A DNA stretch of 64,000 nucleotides from G016234445 sp964438865 (GCA_964438865.1 CAYTMI010000014.1:1-64000); one strand, 5' to 3'; shown: positions 24,118 through 31,595, counted from the first letter of the stretch. The notes: a model not told the origin generated them from the letters alone. A program made the numbers and translations.

Positions 24118-25485
24118 ATGACCCGACGTACGCGCGCGCTCCCCGCCCTCCGCGACTACCAGGCCGCGACCCTCACCCGCCTGCTCACCGCCATCCCGAC
24201 GCACCCGGGGGCGACGTTCACGGTGATGTTCCCGCGCCAGGCGGGGAAGAACGAAGTCGCGGCCTGCCTGGTGGCGACACTGCTCCGGGCGAGCGTCTTC
24301 GCGGGCGGCGAGATCGTCGTGGCGGCGCCGAGCTACCGGCCGCAAGCCCGGATCAGCCTCGAACGGGTGCGGCGGCGGCTCGAACTGCTCGCAGGATACT
24401 TTCCCGGCGAGACCGTGCGCGTGGCGGGGAACAGGGTCTCGGTAGGCGCGGCAGCGGCCACCTTCCTGAGCGCTTCCCCGGAAGCCTCGGTGGCGGGGCA
24501 CACGGCTTCGCTGTTGCTTCTCGGCGACGAAGCCCAGGACATCGACACCGAGACCTTCGACCGCCAGTTTCGGCCCATGGCCGCCTCCACGGGCGCGCCC
24601 ACGGTGCTCTTCGGGACCGCCTGGGACGGCCGTAGCCTGCTCGAAGTGGCCGCCGCGCGCAACCGGGAACGGGACCTTCGCGAGGCAGCCGCCGGCGCCG
24701 GCGTGGTGCCCTTCCACCACCATGTGACGTGGCAGGAGGTCGGGCTGGCCACGCCCGCGTACGGTGCTTACGTCCGAGGCGAACGCGACCGCCTGGGGGC
24801 CGACCACCCGCTCTTCCTGAGCCAGTACGAACTCGTCCCGGCCCGGGGAGCGGGCCACCTCCTGGGCGCCGGACAACTGGCGCGGATGGAAGGCGGGCAC
24901 CCGGCGCTCTACGGCCCTGTCGACGGCGAACGCTACGTGGCCGGGCTGGACCTCGGCGGCGAAGGCGAGTCGGCGGACCGCACGGTGCTGACGGTCGCGC
25001 GCGTTGACGGCGGTCGCTGCGAGGTGGTCGCGCACGCAAGCTGGCAGGGCGAGCCCTACGACGCGGTCGAATCCGCGGTCCTGGCGTTGGCTACTCACTG
25101 GCGGGTCGAGCGGCTCGCGGCTGATGCCAGCGGCCTCGGGGCGCCGGTGGTCTCCTGGCTGGCGCGGAAGCTCGGGGCGCGGGTCGATGCCGTCGTCTTC
25201 ACGGGCGGGCTCAAGTCGGCGATGGGCTACGCGCTCCAGGCGGCGGCCAGCACCGGGTCACTCACGCTCCACGCCCCCGACGACTCGGCCGACGCCCGCC
25301 GCTGCCGCACGGAGCTTCGCGAATGCCGGAGCGGGCTGCGCACGGGCGGGGCGCTCTGGTGGGCAGCTCCTTCGGGGGCGCACGATGACTACGTGGCGAG
25401 CCTTGCCCTCTGCCTGCGGGCGGCGGAGTCGCTGGGGCCGGTGCGCGTGGCGCGCGGGAGGCGAGGGGCGAGGACTGAGGACTGA
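24118..25485 (+). CDS. Terminase large-subunit-like protein
   Basis: This 455-residue protein starts at ATG 24118. The N-terminal ATPase part has Walker-A-like MFPRQAGKNE (about residue 35), a Walker-B-like LLLLGDEAQDID and a coupling-like VLFGTAWDG. The C-terminal part is RNase-H-like nuclease: YVAGLDLGGEGESADRT (first Asp), LAADASGLGAPV and GAHDDYVASLALCL (final Asp pair). These are the hallmarks of phage packaging terminases. No portal, capsid or integrase gene is near. The stop codon falls inside a heptamer repeat, so the C-terminus may vary between strains. Confidence 0.75.
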   Translation: MTRRTRALPALRDYQAATLTRLLTAIPTHPGATFTVMFPRQAGKNEVAACLVATLLRASVFAGGEIVVAAPSYRPQARISLERVRRRLELLAGYFPGETVRVAGNRVSVGAAAATFLSASPEASVAGHTASLLLLGDEAQDIDTETFDRQFRPMAASTGAPTVLFGTAWDGRSLLEVAAARNRERDLREAAAGAGVVPFHHHVTWQEVGLATPAYGAYVRGERDRLGADHPLFLSQYELVPARGAGHLLGAGQLARMEGGHPALYGPVDGERYVAGLDLGGEGESADRTVLTVARVDGGRCEVVAHASWQGEPYDAVESAVLALATHWRVERLAADASGLGAPVVSWLARKLGARVDAVVFTGGLKSAMGYALQAAASTGSLTLHAPDDSADARRCRTELRECRSGLRTGGALWWAAPSGAHDDYVASLALCLRAAESLGPVRVARGRRGARTED

Positions 25486-25518
25486 GGACTGAGGACTCGG
25501 GACTCGGGACTCGGGACT
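25470..25518 (+). repeat. Heptamer tandem repeat at the terminase stop
   Basis: Seven units of seven bases: four GAGGACT then three CGGGACT, with no interruption. The terminase stop codon (25483-25485) is inside, and the array runs up to the convergent OsmC stop. Confidence 0.9.
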
Positions 25519-25521
25519 GGC

Positions 25522-25962
25522 CTAAACCACCTCGATGGTGTCGATGACTTCGGGGGTGGCCTTGAGGGTCTTGTGCACGGGGCACTTCGCGGCGACGCGG
25601 AGAAGGTCGTCGCGCTGAGCGTCGGTGAGGTTGCCGCGGAGGACGATCTTGCGGCGCATCACTTCGATCATGCCATCCTTTTCCTCCTGGCAGTCGCCGC
25701 AGTCTTTGGCGTGGACGCGGTCGTGTTCGACTTCGACGGCGACCTCTTCGAGGGGGTAGCCCTTGCGGCGGGCGTAGATCTGGAGGGTCATCGAAGTGCA
25801 GGCGCCGAGGGCCCAGAGGAGCAGCTTGTAGGGGTCAGGGCCGAGGTTGGCGCCACCCTCTTCTTCGGGTTCATCGGCGACGAAAGCGCGGAAGTCGGCG
25901 GTGAGCAACTGGGCGTGGACGTAGTCGGGGAGCGACTGGACGATGACCTTGGTGGTGGGCAT
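25522..25962 (-). CDS. OsmC-family peroxiredoxin-like protein
   Basis: This 146-residue protein has the OsmC/YhfA pattern: NLGPDPYKLLLWALGACTSMTLQIYARRKG (first Cys in ACTSM, residue about 54), VEVEHDRVHAKDCGDCQE, and the second active Cys in VAAKCPVHKTL. The family reduces organic peroxides with a Cys pair. The extra CGDC in the middle is typical of the YhfA-type branch. Its upstream region is occupied by the 18-unit tandem repeat at 25996-26128, which may affect expression. Confidence 0.85.
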   Translation of the reverse strand: MPTTKVIVQSLPDYVHAQLLTADFRAFVADEPEEEGGANLGPDPYKLLLWALGACTSMTLQIYARRKGYPLEEVAVEVEHDRVHAKDCGDCQEEKDGMIEVMRRKIVLRGNLTDAQRDDLLRVAAKCPVHKTLKATPEVIDTIEVV

Positions 25963-25995
25963 GTGGGGCCTCCGGGAGTACAGGGTACCCTTCCG

Positions 25996-26128
25996 GAGTG
26001 CCGAGTGCCGAGTGCCGAGTGCCGAGTGCCGAGTGCCGAGTGCCGAGTGCCGAGTGCCGGAGTGCCGAGTGCCGAGTGCCGGAGTGCCGGAGTGCCGGAG
26101 TGCCGGAGTGCCGGAGTGCCGGAGTGCC
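25996..26128. repeat. GAGTGCC tandem array
   Basis: Eighteen copies of GAGTGCC in 133 bases: twelve heptamers with a single extra G after the eighth, then six GGAGTGCC octamers. The array lies 34 bases before the OsmC start and 43 bases before the selenocysteine tRNA. Slippage during replication would change its length. Confidence 0.92.
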
Positions 26129-26170
26129 GGTTGCTAACCCTCTAAGCCGCGGACTCTCTACGCTAGATTC

Positions 26171-26268
26171 GGGAGTGGGGGCGGGCCGGTGCTCGTCGCC
26201 GTCTTCAAAACGGTTGCCCTGTCGCAAGCGCGGCGGGGGGTGGGTTCGACTCCCATGCACTCCCGCCA
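26171..26268 (+). tRNA. selC: tRNA-Sec (anticodon UCA)
   Basis: This 98-base gene fits the bacterial selenocysteine tRNA. It has an eight-base acceptor arm (GGGAGTGG with GCACTCCC), a six-pair D stem with a four-base loop, and anticodon stem GCCGT/ACGGT with loop CTTCAAA. A long GC-rich variable arm, a five-pair T arm with loop TTCGACT, discriminator G and encoded CCA complete it. The eighth acceptor pair is a G-G mismatch. It implies that this organism reads some UGA codons as selenocysteine; selA, selB and selD are outside the window. Confidence 0.9.
26223..26268 (+). other. Left attachment repeat (attL), tRNA-Sec 3' end
   Basis: These 46 bases of the tRNA-Sec 3' half (variable arm to CCA) recur without mismatch at 28101-28146 in the same orientation. 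The flanking bases differ at both ends, so the identity stops sharply. Confidence 0.85.
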
Positions 26269-26460
26269 GAGCTGGGGCCGTTGGGTACTCTCCTGCGTGC
26301 CCAGGCACTGGTGGATCCCGGCACCGAAACGGCCGGAGTACACCGCGACGCGCGACGTGGCCAAGACGCACAGGCGCCAGAATCACCGTCCCCACGTCGC
26401 ACCTCCATGTCGCCTTTCTCTCACGTGAGGCTAGCGTCGGCGGCTAGCGCGTTCACATTC

Positions 26461-26477
26461 GTTACGAAATCCGTAAC
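26461..26477. promoter_or_regulatory. Palindromic operator before the first element gene
   Basis: GTTACG-AAATC-CGTAAC, a perfect six-base inverted repeat with a five-base spacer, ends nine bases before the GTG start at 26486. It probably overlaps the promoter or start of the transcript. Confidence 0.45.
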
Positions 26478-26485
26478 ATGGATGC

Positions 26486-27352
26486 GTGCAGTGGTTCTAC
26501 GGCGGTGAATGGGTCGCGGACGGAGAGGGCTGGGCGTTCCTCCAGCCCCTCCGAACGATTCACCCCGCCGCGCCGTTGATGGGCACAGGTCGCGCCGATT
26601 GGTTTGGGTCTCTCTCGTCGGAGTCAAAGGTGCGGACGCGCCAGGTCACTCCCGCAATCGCCGACCGCGTTCTCGACCAGACTGCCGCTTTCTCCGAGGA
26701 ATTCGGGTTCGCCCACCTGCAGGGCTTCCGGCACTTGCTGGACGAGGGGCTGCGCCACCGGCGGGACGCCAAGCTCTGCGAGGTGCTGGCCAAGTTTGGG
26801 CCATTGGGGTGGGACAACGGTGTGGTTGGAGTCGGCCCGGTGTTCTCGTACTTCCGCCTTCGCACCGGGAGCCAACCAGATGACTGGGGCTCGTTCGAGC
26901 CCGGCTGGTTCGCCAGAGGCGTGTACTTGGACACGTACCATCTGGAGATGTCGCAGCTCGCGGAGGCGTGGGGCATCGTCGTTAGCCCGCAGTCGCGGGA
27001 TGAGCGGCTGGAGCAGTTGCCGCGGTTGCTCGGGAACTCCCTGAGCGCTCGCCGGGAACTGGAGCCGCTCCCAGTCCGCACCAGCGAAGGGCTGACTTGG
27101 GAGAATCGGCCGTTCACACTGCGGGCGTATCTCTGGCAGAGAGTGTTCTGGATACTCGGGCGGGAGGGGCTTGATCGCCAGCTATGCAAGTACTGCGGGA
27201 TCGAGTTCCATCTGACGCGTCACCGGGGCCCACAGACCACATACTGCGACGTGCATCGCGCACCGCGATACCGGGTGGCAGTCCATCGCGGAACGGCCCC
27301 AGCCCTGCGTGGTCGGTCCGACCCCGCACCGTTCACAGATGCGGTCGGGTGA
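26486..27352 (+). CDS. Element protein 1: unknown, with C-terminal zinc finger
   Basis: This 288-residue protein starts at GTG 26486. I do not recognise the family. The N-terminal 200 residues are aromatic-rich and mixed alpha/beta (WVADGEGWAFLQPLRTI; FGPLGWDNGVVGVGPVFSYF). A helical segment (LRAYLWQRVFWILGREG) then leads into CKYCGIEFHLTRHRGPQTTYC-DVH, a C-x2-C-x16-C-x2-H treble-clef-like zinc site. Helix plus C-terminal zinc clef resembles regulators or nucleic-acid-binding proteins of the CGNR-finger style, but this is only a resemblance. A palindrome lies at its promoter. It is the leading gene of the element at tRNA-Sec. Confidence 0.65.
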   Translation: MQWFYGGEWVADGEGWAFLQPLRTIHPAAPLMGTGRADWFGSLSSESKVRTRQVTPAIADRVLDQTAAFSEEFGFAHLQGFRHLLDEGLRHRRDAKLCEVLAKFGPLGWDNGVVGVGPVFSYFRLRTGSQPDDWGSFEPGWFARGVYLDTYHLEMSQLAEAWGIVVSPQSRDERLEQLPRLLGNSLSARRELEPLPVRTSEGLTWENRPFTLRAYLWQRVFWILGREGLDRQLCKYCGIEFHLTRHRGPQTTYCDVHRAPRYRVAVHRGTAPALRGRSDPAPFTDAVG

Positions 27353-27491
27353 AGTAGAGGCGCCGGGCGGCGCATTCGCTTGGTGCATGCGGCGGCTCGT
27401 GTCGTATTCCCGCGCGGCCCTTGCGCAGCCGGCGGGGTGACTGCGATATTGCGGCCGTCGCGTGCGAAGACGCGCTGCGATCGAGGTTACC

Positions 27492-28088
27492 GTGAGACTA
27501 GACGTTGTCGCTCAGAGCCTGCTTGATGAGTTCTTCCGCACCCGCCTCCTTGAACTTGGGCAACCCAAATCCGCGGGGTTGCTCCGTCGCCGGTCGATCA
27601 TCGAGGGGCCGGCGTTTCACCAGGCTTTCGGTGACACCGTTCGCCTGGCACTGGCCTTGGCCGCCACTGATCGAGAGCAGGCCATCGAACTCGCTCGCAG
27701 TGATTACGGATTGGACGACGATGCCGACCTTGACGCATGGCTCCGAACCGCCGAGGAGCGGGCCGAACGCAGGATTCAAGGCTTGAAAGAAGTGTCCCCG
27801 ATCTGGCTCCGGTTCGTCTCAATCGCCGCGACTCCCCCAGGCGGCGGTGAGGTTCAGGTCATTGGCTGGGTGCCCGAAGAGTTGGACCTCGCCACTGCGG
27901 ACTCGGCGCTCGACCACGCCCGCGGCGCATATACGTCCGCGCTCGGCTGGGCGTTGCGACGCCCTCTGAGGGGTCGAGAGGCGTTCGCTCGAGGCACGGT
28001 GTCCGGCGAGGAGGATGACGAGCTGGAGTTCCACGCGTTTGCGACCATGTCCCAGCGAGTGCTTGAGATCTACCGGGGGGCCAGTTGA
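27492..28088 (+). CDS. Element protein 2: unknown
   Basis: This 198-residue protein starts at GTG 27492 behind GAGG; a GTG at 27462 would add ten residues. I recognise no domain. It is mostly helical at the front (LDVVAQSLLDEFFRTRLLEL; LALALAATDREQAIELARSD) with an acidic centre and an alpha/beta C-terminal half (VQVIGWVPEELDLATADSAL). No signal peptide or membrane helix. Its stop is 12 bases before the right attachment repeat. It is probably co-transcribed with protein 1, 139 bases upstream, and may form a two-gene cargo module with it. Confidence 0.6.
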   Translation: MRLDVVAQSLLDEFFRTRLLELGQPKSAGLLRRRSIIEGPAFHQAFGDTVRLALALAATDREQAIELARSDYGLDDDADLDAWLRTAEERAERRIQGLKEVSPIWLRFVSIAATPPGGGEVQVIGWVPEELDLATADSALDHARGAYTSALGWALRRPLRGREAFARGTVSGEEDDELEFHAFATMSQRVLEIYRGAS

Positions 28089-28100
28089 GGAACTGGGGTC

Positions 28101-28146
28101 CGCAAGCGCGGCGGGGGGTGGGTTCGACTCCCATGCACTCCCGCCA
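28101..28146 (+). other. Right attachment repeat (attR)
   Basis: Perfect 46-base copy of the tRNA-Sec 3' end, including CCA. There is no tRNA 5' half upstream of it, so it is a repeat left by integration and not a second tRNA gene. Confidence 0.85.
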
Positions 28147-28183
28147 CCAGGACCACCCGCACACAGATAACGACCGGCGGCGG

Positions 28184-29440
28184 CTAGACTGCCGAGAGAC
28201 CGGGTTGTGCTTCTGGGTCTGCGCGGAACTGGCGCGGGAGGAGCACGACCGTCCTGCTGTTGTAGCGGGAGCCAATCTCAGGCCCGTACGGGGTGGAGGA
28301 CGGCTCCCTCAACCGCTGGAAGGCCAACTTGCTCACGCGTTGCCCATCAGCGAGGGCGAACGGTACGTCGTGGGCACGCACTTCGAGCACCGCGTATGCA
28401 CCCTGGTCGCCGCCGGGTCTCTCCCCGAAGCCGGGATCGAAGAATCCTGCATAGTGGGTCCGCAGCTCACCGGAGGAAGGGTCGAATGCGACCATCTCCG
28501 CGGCGAGATGTCGCGGGATTCGTACTCGTTCCCGGGAATACAGCAAGTAGAATTCTTCCGGCTCCAGGACGAGGACGCCCCCTGCCTCGCTCCTAACTGG
28601 CTCCCAGAAGTCCTTGTGGTCGTACTCGCCCTGGGCTGTCACGTCGAGCAACCTGCTGTTCTTCTTCGCGCGATAGCCTACGATTCCGTCCGGCAACATG
28701 TCCCCGGACAGGTCGACGCTCAAGAAGAGACCATGGCGGACCCGAACATCTTGAAGGGGGACGGGGTCGCTTCCGCTGTAGAGAAGCGGGCTGTTCTTGT
28801 GCGCATCGACCAACTGGATGTCATCCAGGTCGGGATCGTCCGTGAACAATCGCAGCTGGCTCAGGGCGAGGCCTTCCGCGACTTTGATTGTGAACGAGCG
28901 AGGGACAACTTCCAGGTAGAGGGGGCCTCGATACCCCGGGGCCACGTCGTCAAAGTGCTCGCCCCCATCGGTGACCATTCGCGTGAAGATGTCCAGCCGG
29001 CCGGTGGAGCTACGAGGGTTCACCCTGGCTCGCACGCTCGGCGGCAAGTTCAACTCTTCGAGCAGCGGGATCAAGTAGGGCCGATTGCGGTCGAGCACGG
29101 CGCCGTTGGTGAGGTCGAGCGTGCCCATCGTGTAGTCGGGGAGTACCTCTTCAACTCGCCGGTTGCCGGGGAGAAAGCTGCACCGTAGACGGTAGGCGAT
29201 TGGGCCGAGCCGGAGGTCGAGGCTCGCCGGCTGGAAACTCTGGTCAGGGATTGGGGACGACGCGGTGACAATGCGCTGCTCGACCGCGGCGCGAAGTTGC
29301 TGAACTGGCCAGGCAGACCCTTCAACAAGCTGGCGCCGCAGATGGTCACTTCCGCCGGATGCCTCCGGGAACCCGCCCTGGTCCGCCCGGGGGCCGGCCG
29401 TAGTATCGGACATAGCAGTCGAGGGTGCAGAAGACTCCAT
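28184..29440 (-). CDS. dcd: dCTP deaminase (long, two-domain type)
   Basis: This protein is 418 residues from ATG 29440, or 409 from ATG 29413. It belongs to the long DCD family in which two dUTPase-fold units are fused: PASLDLRLGPIAYRLR, then RVNPRSSTGRLDIFTRMVTD (substrate-binding RSSxGR), GYRGPLYLEVV, and a second unit ending YNSRTVVLLPRQF. It converts dCTP to dUTP in pyrimidine synthesis. Its first 95 bases overlap the zinc-ribbon gene at 29346-29543 in another frame, so translation may be coupled or the true start may be internal. Confidence 0.85.
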   Translation of the reverse strand: MESSAPSTAMSDTTAGPRADQGGFPEASGGSDHLRRQLVEGSAWPVQQLRAAVEQRIVTASSPIPDQSFQPASLDLRLGPIAYRLRCSFLPGNRRVEEVLPDYTMGTLDLTNGAVLDRNRPYLIPLLEELNLPPSVRARVNPRSSTGRLDIFTRMVTDGGEHFDDVAPGYRGPLYLEVVPRSFTIKVAEGLALSQLRLFTDDPDLDDIQLVDAHKNSPLLYSGSDPVPLQDVRVRHGLFLSVDLSGDMLPDGIVGYRAKKNSRLLDVTAQGEYDHKDFWEPVRSEAGGVLVLEPEEFYLLYSRERVRIPRHLAAEMVAFDPSSGELRTHYAGFFDPGFGERPGGDQGAYAVLEVRAHDVPFALADGQRVSKLAFQRLREPSSTPYGPEIGSRYNSRTVVLLPRQFRADPEAQPGLSAV

Positions 29441-29543
29441 CGGCTAGCCTCCCCGTTCCGATGCCCGCCCCCGGTCGAATCTCGGCCCCGCAGACGGGGC
29501 ACTCACCTTTCGCAAGGCGTTCGGCGAGGCGTTGGTCATCCAC
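29346..29543 (-). CDS. Small zinc-binding protein overlapping dcd
   Basis: This 65-residue protein has CPVCGAEIRPGAGIGTG and FCTLDCYVRYYG, two CxxC/CxxxC pairs forming a treble-clef or ribbon. The tail is PGGPGRVPGGIRRK. The four-cysteine pattern argues that the frame is really translated even though it runs 95 bases into dcd. It would be expressed just before the deaminase. Role unknown. Confidence 0.6.
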   Translation of the reverse strand: MDDQRLAERLAKGECPVCGAEIRPGAGIGTGRLADGVFCTLDCYVRYYGRPPGGPGRVPGGIRRK

Positions 29544-29688
29544 CCCAGGCCGAGAGCGTAAGGGCCGTAGACGCTTGCGGCAAAGTTCGATCTCGGCGCG
29601 CCAGTCGAACCTGAAGGGTAGCCCCCATTATGACGTGGTGCCGTGGGCTGGGGCGAATTCCCCTCCAGCATTCGACGCGTTGCCCGGA

Positions 29689-30423
29689 TTACGGCGCGCG
29701 GTGGGCCATCGCTTGCCAGACGGGGAGGATCGCGGCGGCAATCTTGCGGGCGTACCAGGCGTGGCCTTCTTCGCTGGTGTGGAGACGGTCGCCTTTCCTC
29801 CAGAAGTCGATGCTCTCGCGCGGGTTGGCGGGGTCCGCGGCGACGTAGGTGACGTGGAGCGATTCGCAGAGGGCGCTGACCCCCTGGTGAACGAAGGCGA
29901 TGGCGCCGGGCGGGGCGCTGCTCCACGATGACGGCACGAGTTGGCCCTGGACGATGAGGCCCGCGCCTTCGTGGCGGACGATCCTGCGGACGCAGGCTTC
30001 GACGGTTTCGCAGACTTCGGCGGGCGTGAAGTAGTGGGCGCCGCCGATGGTCCTGAGCGCGACCCTGCGGCCGAAGTGGAACACCCGGGTCTTCACGATC
30101 CAGGGAGTTCGCCCCGCGCGGAGACCGGCCCGGCTGATCCGCTTCCCCACGCTCCCAAGCTTCCGCTCGAAGAGGAGCGGCACGGAGGCGTACAGGTACC
30201 AGAAGCCGTTCATCTGAAAGAGGACGATGTCGGGCGAGTAGCGCTCCATCCAGCCGTCGATGATGTCGGGGAGCTGGGGGGAGGGCCAGATGACGCGGGG
30301 GATGATCTCGACCGTTTCGCTGGCGGCGGCTTCGAGCAGCCTGGCCGTCTGGCGGGAGGTGCGCACCTCGTCGGGGATGTCGCCGTGGACTTCGTCGCTG
30401 TTCGTGAGCCAGAGGACCTTCAT
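29689..30423 (-). CDS. SGNH/GDSL-like hydrolase
   Basis: This 244-residue protein starts at ATG 30423 (MKVLWLTNSDEVHGDIPDEV). The late DRLHTSEEGHAWYARKIAAAI matches block V of SGNH hydrolases (Asp and His of the triad), and YSPDIVLFQMNGFWYLY fits the block II-III region. The N-terminal GDS is not canonical (TNSDEVHGD). A lipase, esterase or acyl-transferase function on carbohydrate or lipid is plausible. No membrane segment is certain. Confidence 0.6.
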   Translation of the reverse strand: MKVLWLTNSDEVHGDIPDEVRTSRQTARLLEAAASETVEIIPRVIWPSPQLPDIIDGWMERYSPDIVLFQMNGFWYLYASVPLLFERKLGSVGKRISRAGLRAGRTPWIVKTRVFHFGRRVALRTIGGAHYFTPAEVCETVEACVRRIVRHEGAGLIVQGQLVPSSWSSAPPGAIAFVHQGVSALCESLHVTYVAADPANPRESIDFWRKGDRLHTSEEGHAWYARKIAAAILPVWQAMAHRAP

Positions 30424-30508
30424 TGCCGGGAGTCTACGCAATCTCGTCGGCGGGGAGTGATGGCGCCGCGCGTGAGCCTCGCCGGGAGTGTCTGGTACAC
30501 TCGGCGGT

Positions 30509-30596
30509 GGAGAGGTGTCCGAGTGGTTGATGGTGCCGCTCTCGAAAAGCGGTGTGGCGCAAGTCACCGGGAGTTCGAATCTCCCCCTCTCCGCCA
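30509..30596 (+). tRNA. tRNA-Ser (anticodon CGA)
   Basis: 88-base class II tRNA: acceptor GGAGAGG/CCTCTCC, anticodon stem CCGCT/AGCGG with loop CTCGAAA, a long variable arm, T loop TTCGAAT, discriminator G and encoded CCA. Confidence 0.96.
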
Positions 30597-30639
30597 CGAA
30601 TCACCTGCGGGGCCAATGGCCCCGGGAGATGACGACGAG

Positions 30640-30660
30640 ACCCGCCCCCGAGGCGGGTTT
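30640..30660. terminator. Terminator after tRNA-Ser
   Basis: Seven-pair stem ACCCGCC/GGCGGGT with loop CCCGA, followed by TT and then CGC. It ends six bases before the convergent lipid-kinase stop and may serve both genes. Confidence 0.65.
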
Positions 30661-30665
30661 CGCGC

Positions 30666-31595
30666 TTACTGGAGGACGGCCGGGAGCGGCCCGGCAGGCA
30701 CGCTGACGCGGAGGGCGCGTGGCCGGACGGTGAGCCTGACCGGGGTCTCGCCCGCGGTGTCGCCGTCGAGCTGGATTGGGAAGCCGGGGGTTTCGAACGC
30801 GATTTCGGAGCCGCGGTCGACGACGGCGGCGCGGTCGCCTTCGAGGGTGTGGCGAAGGGTCTTCCAGGCGAGGCGGGCGCCGTCGCCGGGGCGTTCCGGA
30901 CAGAGGGCGTAGAGGTCGAGGAGGCCGTCCTTGGCGGAGGCGCGGTCGGCGATTTCGACGACGCCGCCGTAGAGCCGGGTGTTCCCAACGAGCATGACCG
31001 CGAGCGGGCGCTCGTATTCGCGGGTGCTCCCGCCGTCAGCGACGGACCATTGCGCCGGGGACGGCCTGAGCGATGGGAGCATCCGGGCGGCCTGGACGAC
31101 GTAGGCAAGGGCCCCGGTGTGGCGCTTGAGGGCGAGGGAGACGCGCCCGGCGATGGCGGCGTCCCAGCCGATGCTGGCCATGAGGAGGAAGACGTCGTCC
31201 CCCGCGCCGCCGAGGTCCATGTCGATGACCTGGCCGCTGAGGTGGGCATCGAAGGCAGCGCGGAAGCCCCGTGGGATGCCGGCTTCGCGGGCCCAGACGT
31301 TGGCGGTGCCGCCGGGGATGGCCGCGAGGACGGTGGCGGTGCCGGCGAGTTCACGGGCGGCGAGGCGAAGGGCGCCATCGCCACCGGCCACGAAGACGAC
31401 GCCGTCACCCGCGGCGGCGGCCCTGCGCGCTTCAGCCGACATCTCTTCCACGGAGGCGGCGACGGCGAGCCGGGCTTCGACCCCACGCCGGCGGACGTAC
31501 CGCAGCGCGGCTTCGGCGTCGAACCGGCGGGCGACGATGCCGCGGGCGCGGGGGTTCACAAGGACCAGGCCGCGCTGCAGGTTGGGTGCAAGCAT
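30666..31595 (-). CDS. Diacylglycerol/lipid kinase family protein
   Basis: This 309-residue protein has the DAGK catalytic pattern: VLVNPRARG at the N-terminus, VFVAGGDGALRLAARELAG (GGDG ATP loop, with Ala where Thr is usual in GGDGT) and IPGGTANVWARE. The second domain is beta-rich (MLVGNTRLYGGVVEIADRA; DGLLDLYAL). It phosphorylates diacylglycerol or a related lipid at the membrane surface. No membrane helix is needed in this family. Confidence 0.88.
   Translation of the reverse strand: MLAPNLQRGLVLVNPRARGIVARRFDAEAALRYVRRRGVEARLAVAASVEEMSAEARRAAAAGDGVVFVAGGDGALRLAARELAGTATVLAAIPGGTANVWAREAGIPRGFRAAFDAHLSGQVIDMDLGGAGDDVFLLMASIGWDAAIAGRVSLALKRHTGALAYVVQAARMLPSLRPSPAQWSVADGGSTREYERPLAVMLVGNTRLYGGVVEIADRASAKDGLLDLYALCPERPGDGARLAWKTLRHTLEGDRAAVVDRGSEIAFETPGFPIQLDGDTAGETPVRLTVRPRALRVSVPAGPLPAVLQ

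Larger units (their letters stand above)
26269..28146 (+). mobile_element. Mini integrative element at tRNA-Sec
   Basis: An 1878-base segment lies between the intact tRNA-Sec and a second copy of its last 46 bases, which is the structure left by site-specific integration into a tRNA 3' end. It holds two same-strand genes (26486-27352 and 27492-28088) and nothing resembling an integrase, excisionase or replication gene. The second gene ends 12 bases before the right repeat. Sequence inside looks less GC-biased at third positions than the neighbours. The lack of an integrase suggests a non-autonomous or decayed element, or one moved in trans. Confidence 0.8.

Noticed and set aside
25996..26128. 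CRISPR array
   Set aside because: Units are 7-8 bases with no unique spacers, so it is a simple tandem repeat.
28101..28146. Second tRNA gene
   Set aside because: Only the 3' 46 bases of tRNA-Sec are present and there is no 5' half upstream.
26269..28146. Insertion sequence
   Set aside because: There are no terminal inverted repeats or transposase; the boundaries are direct repeats of a tRNA end.
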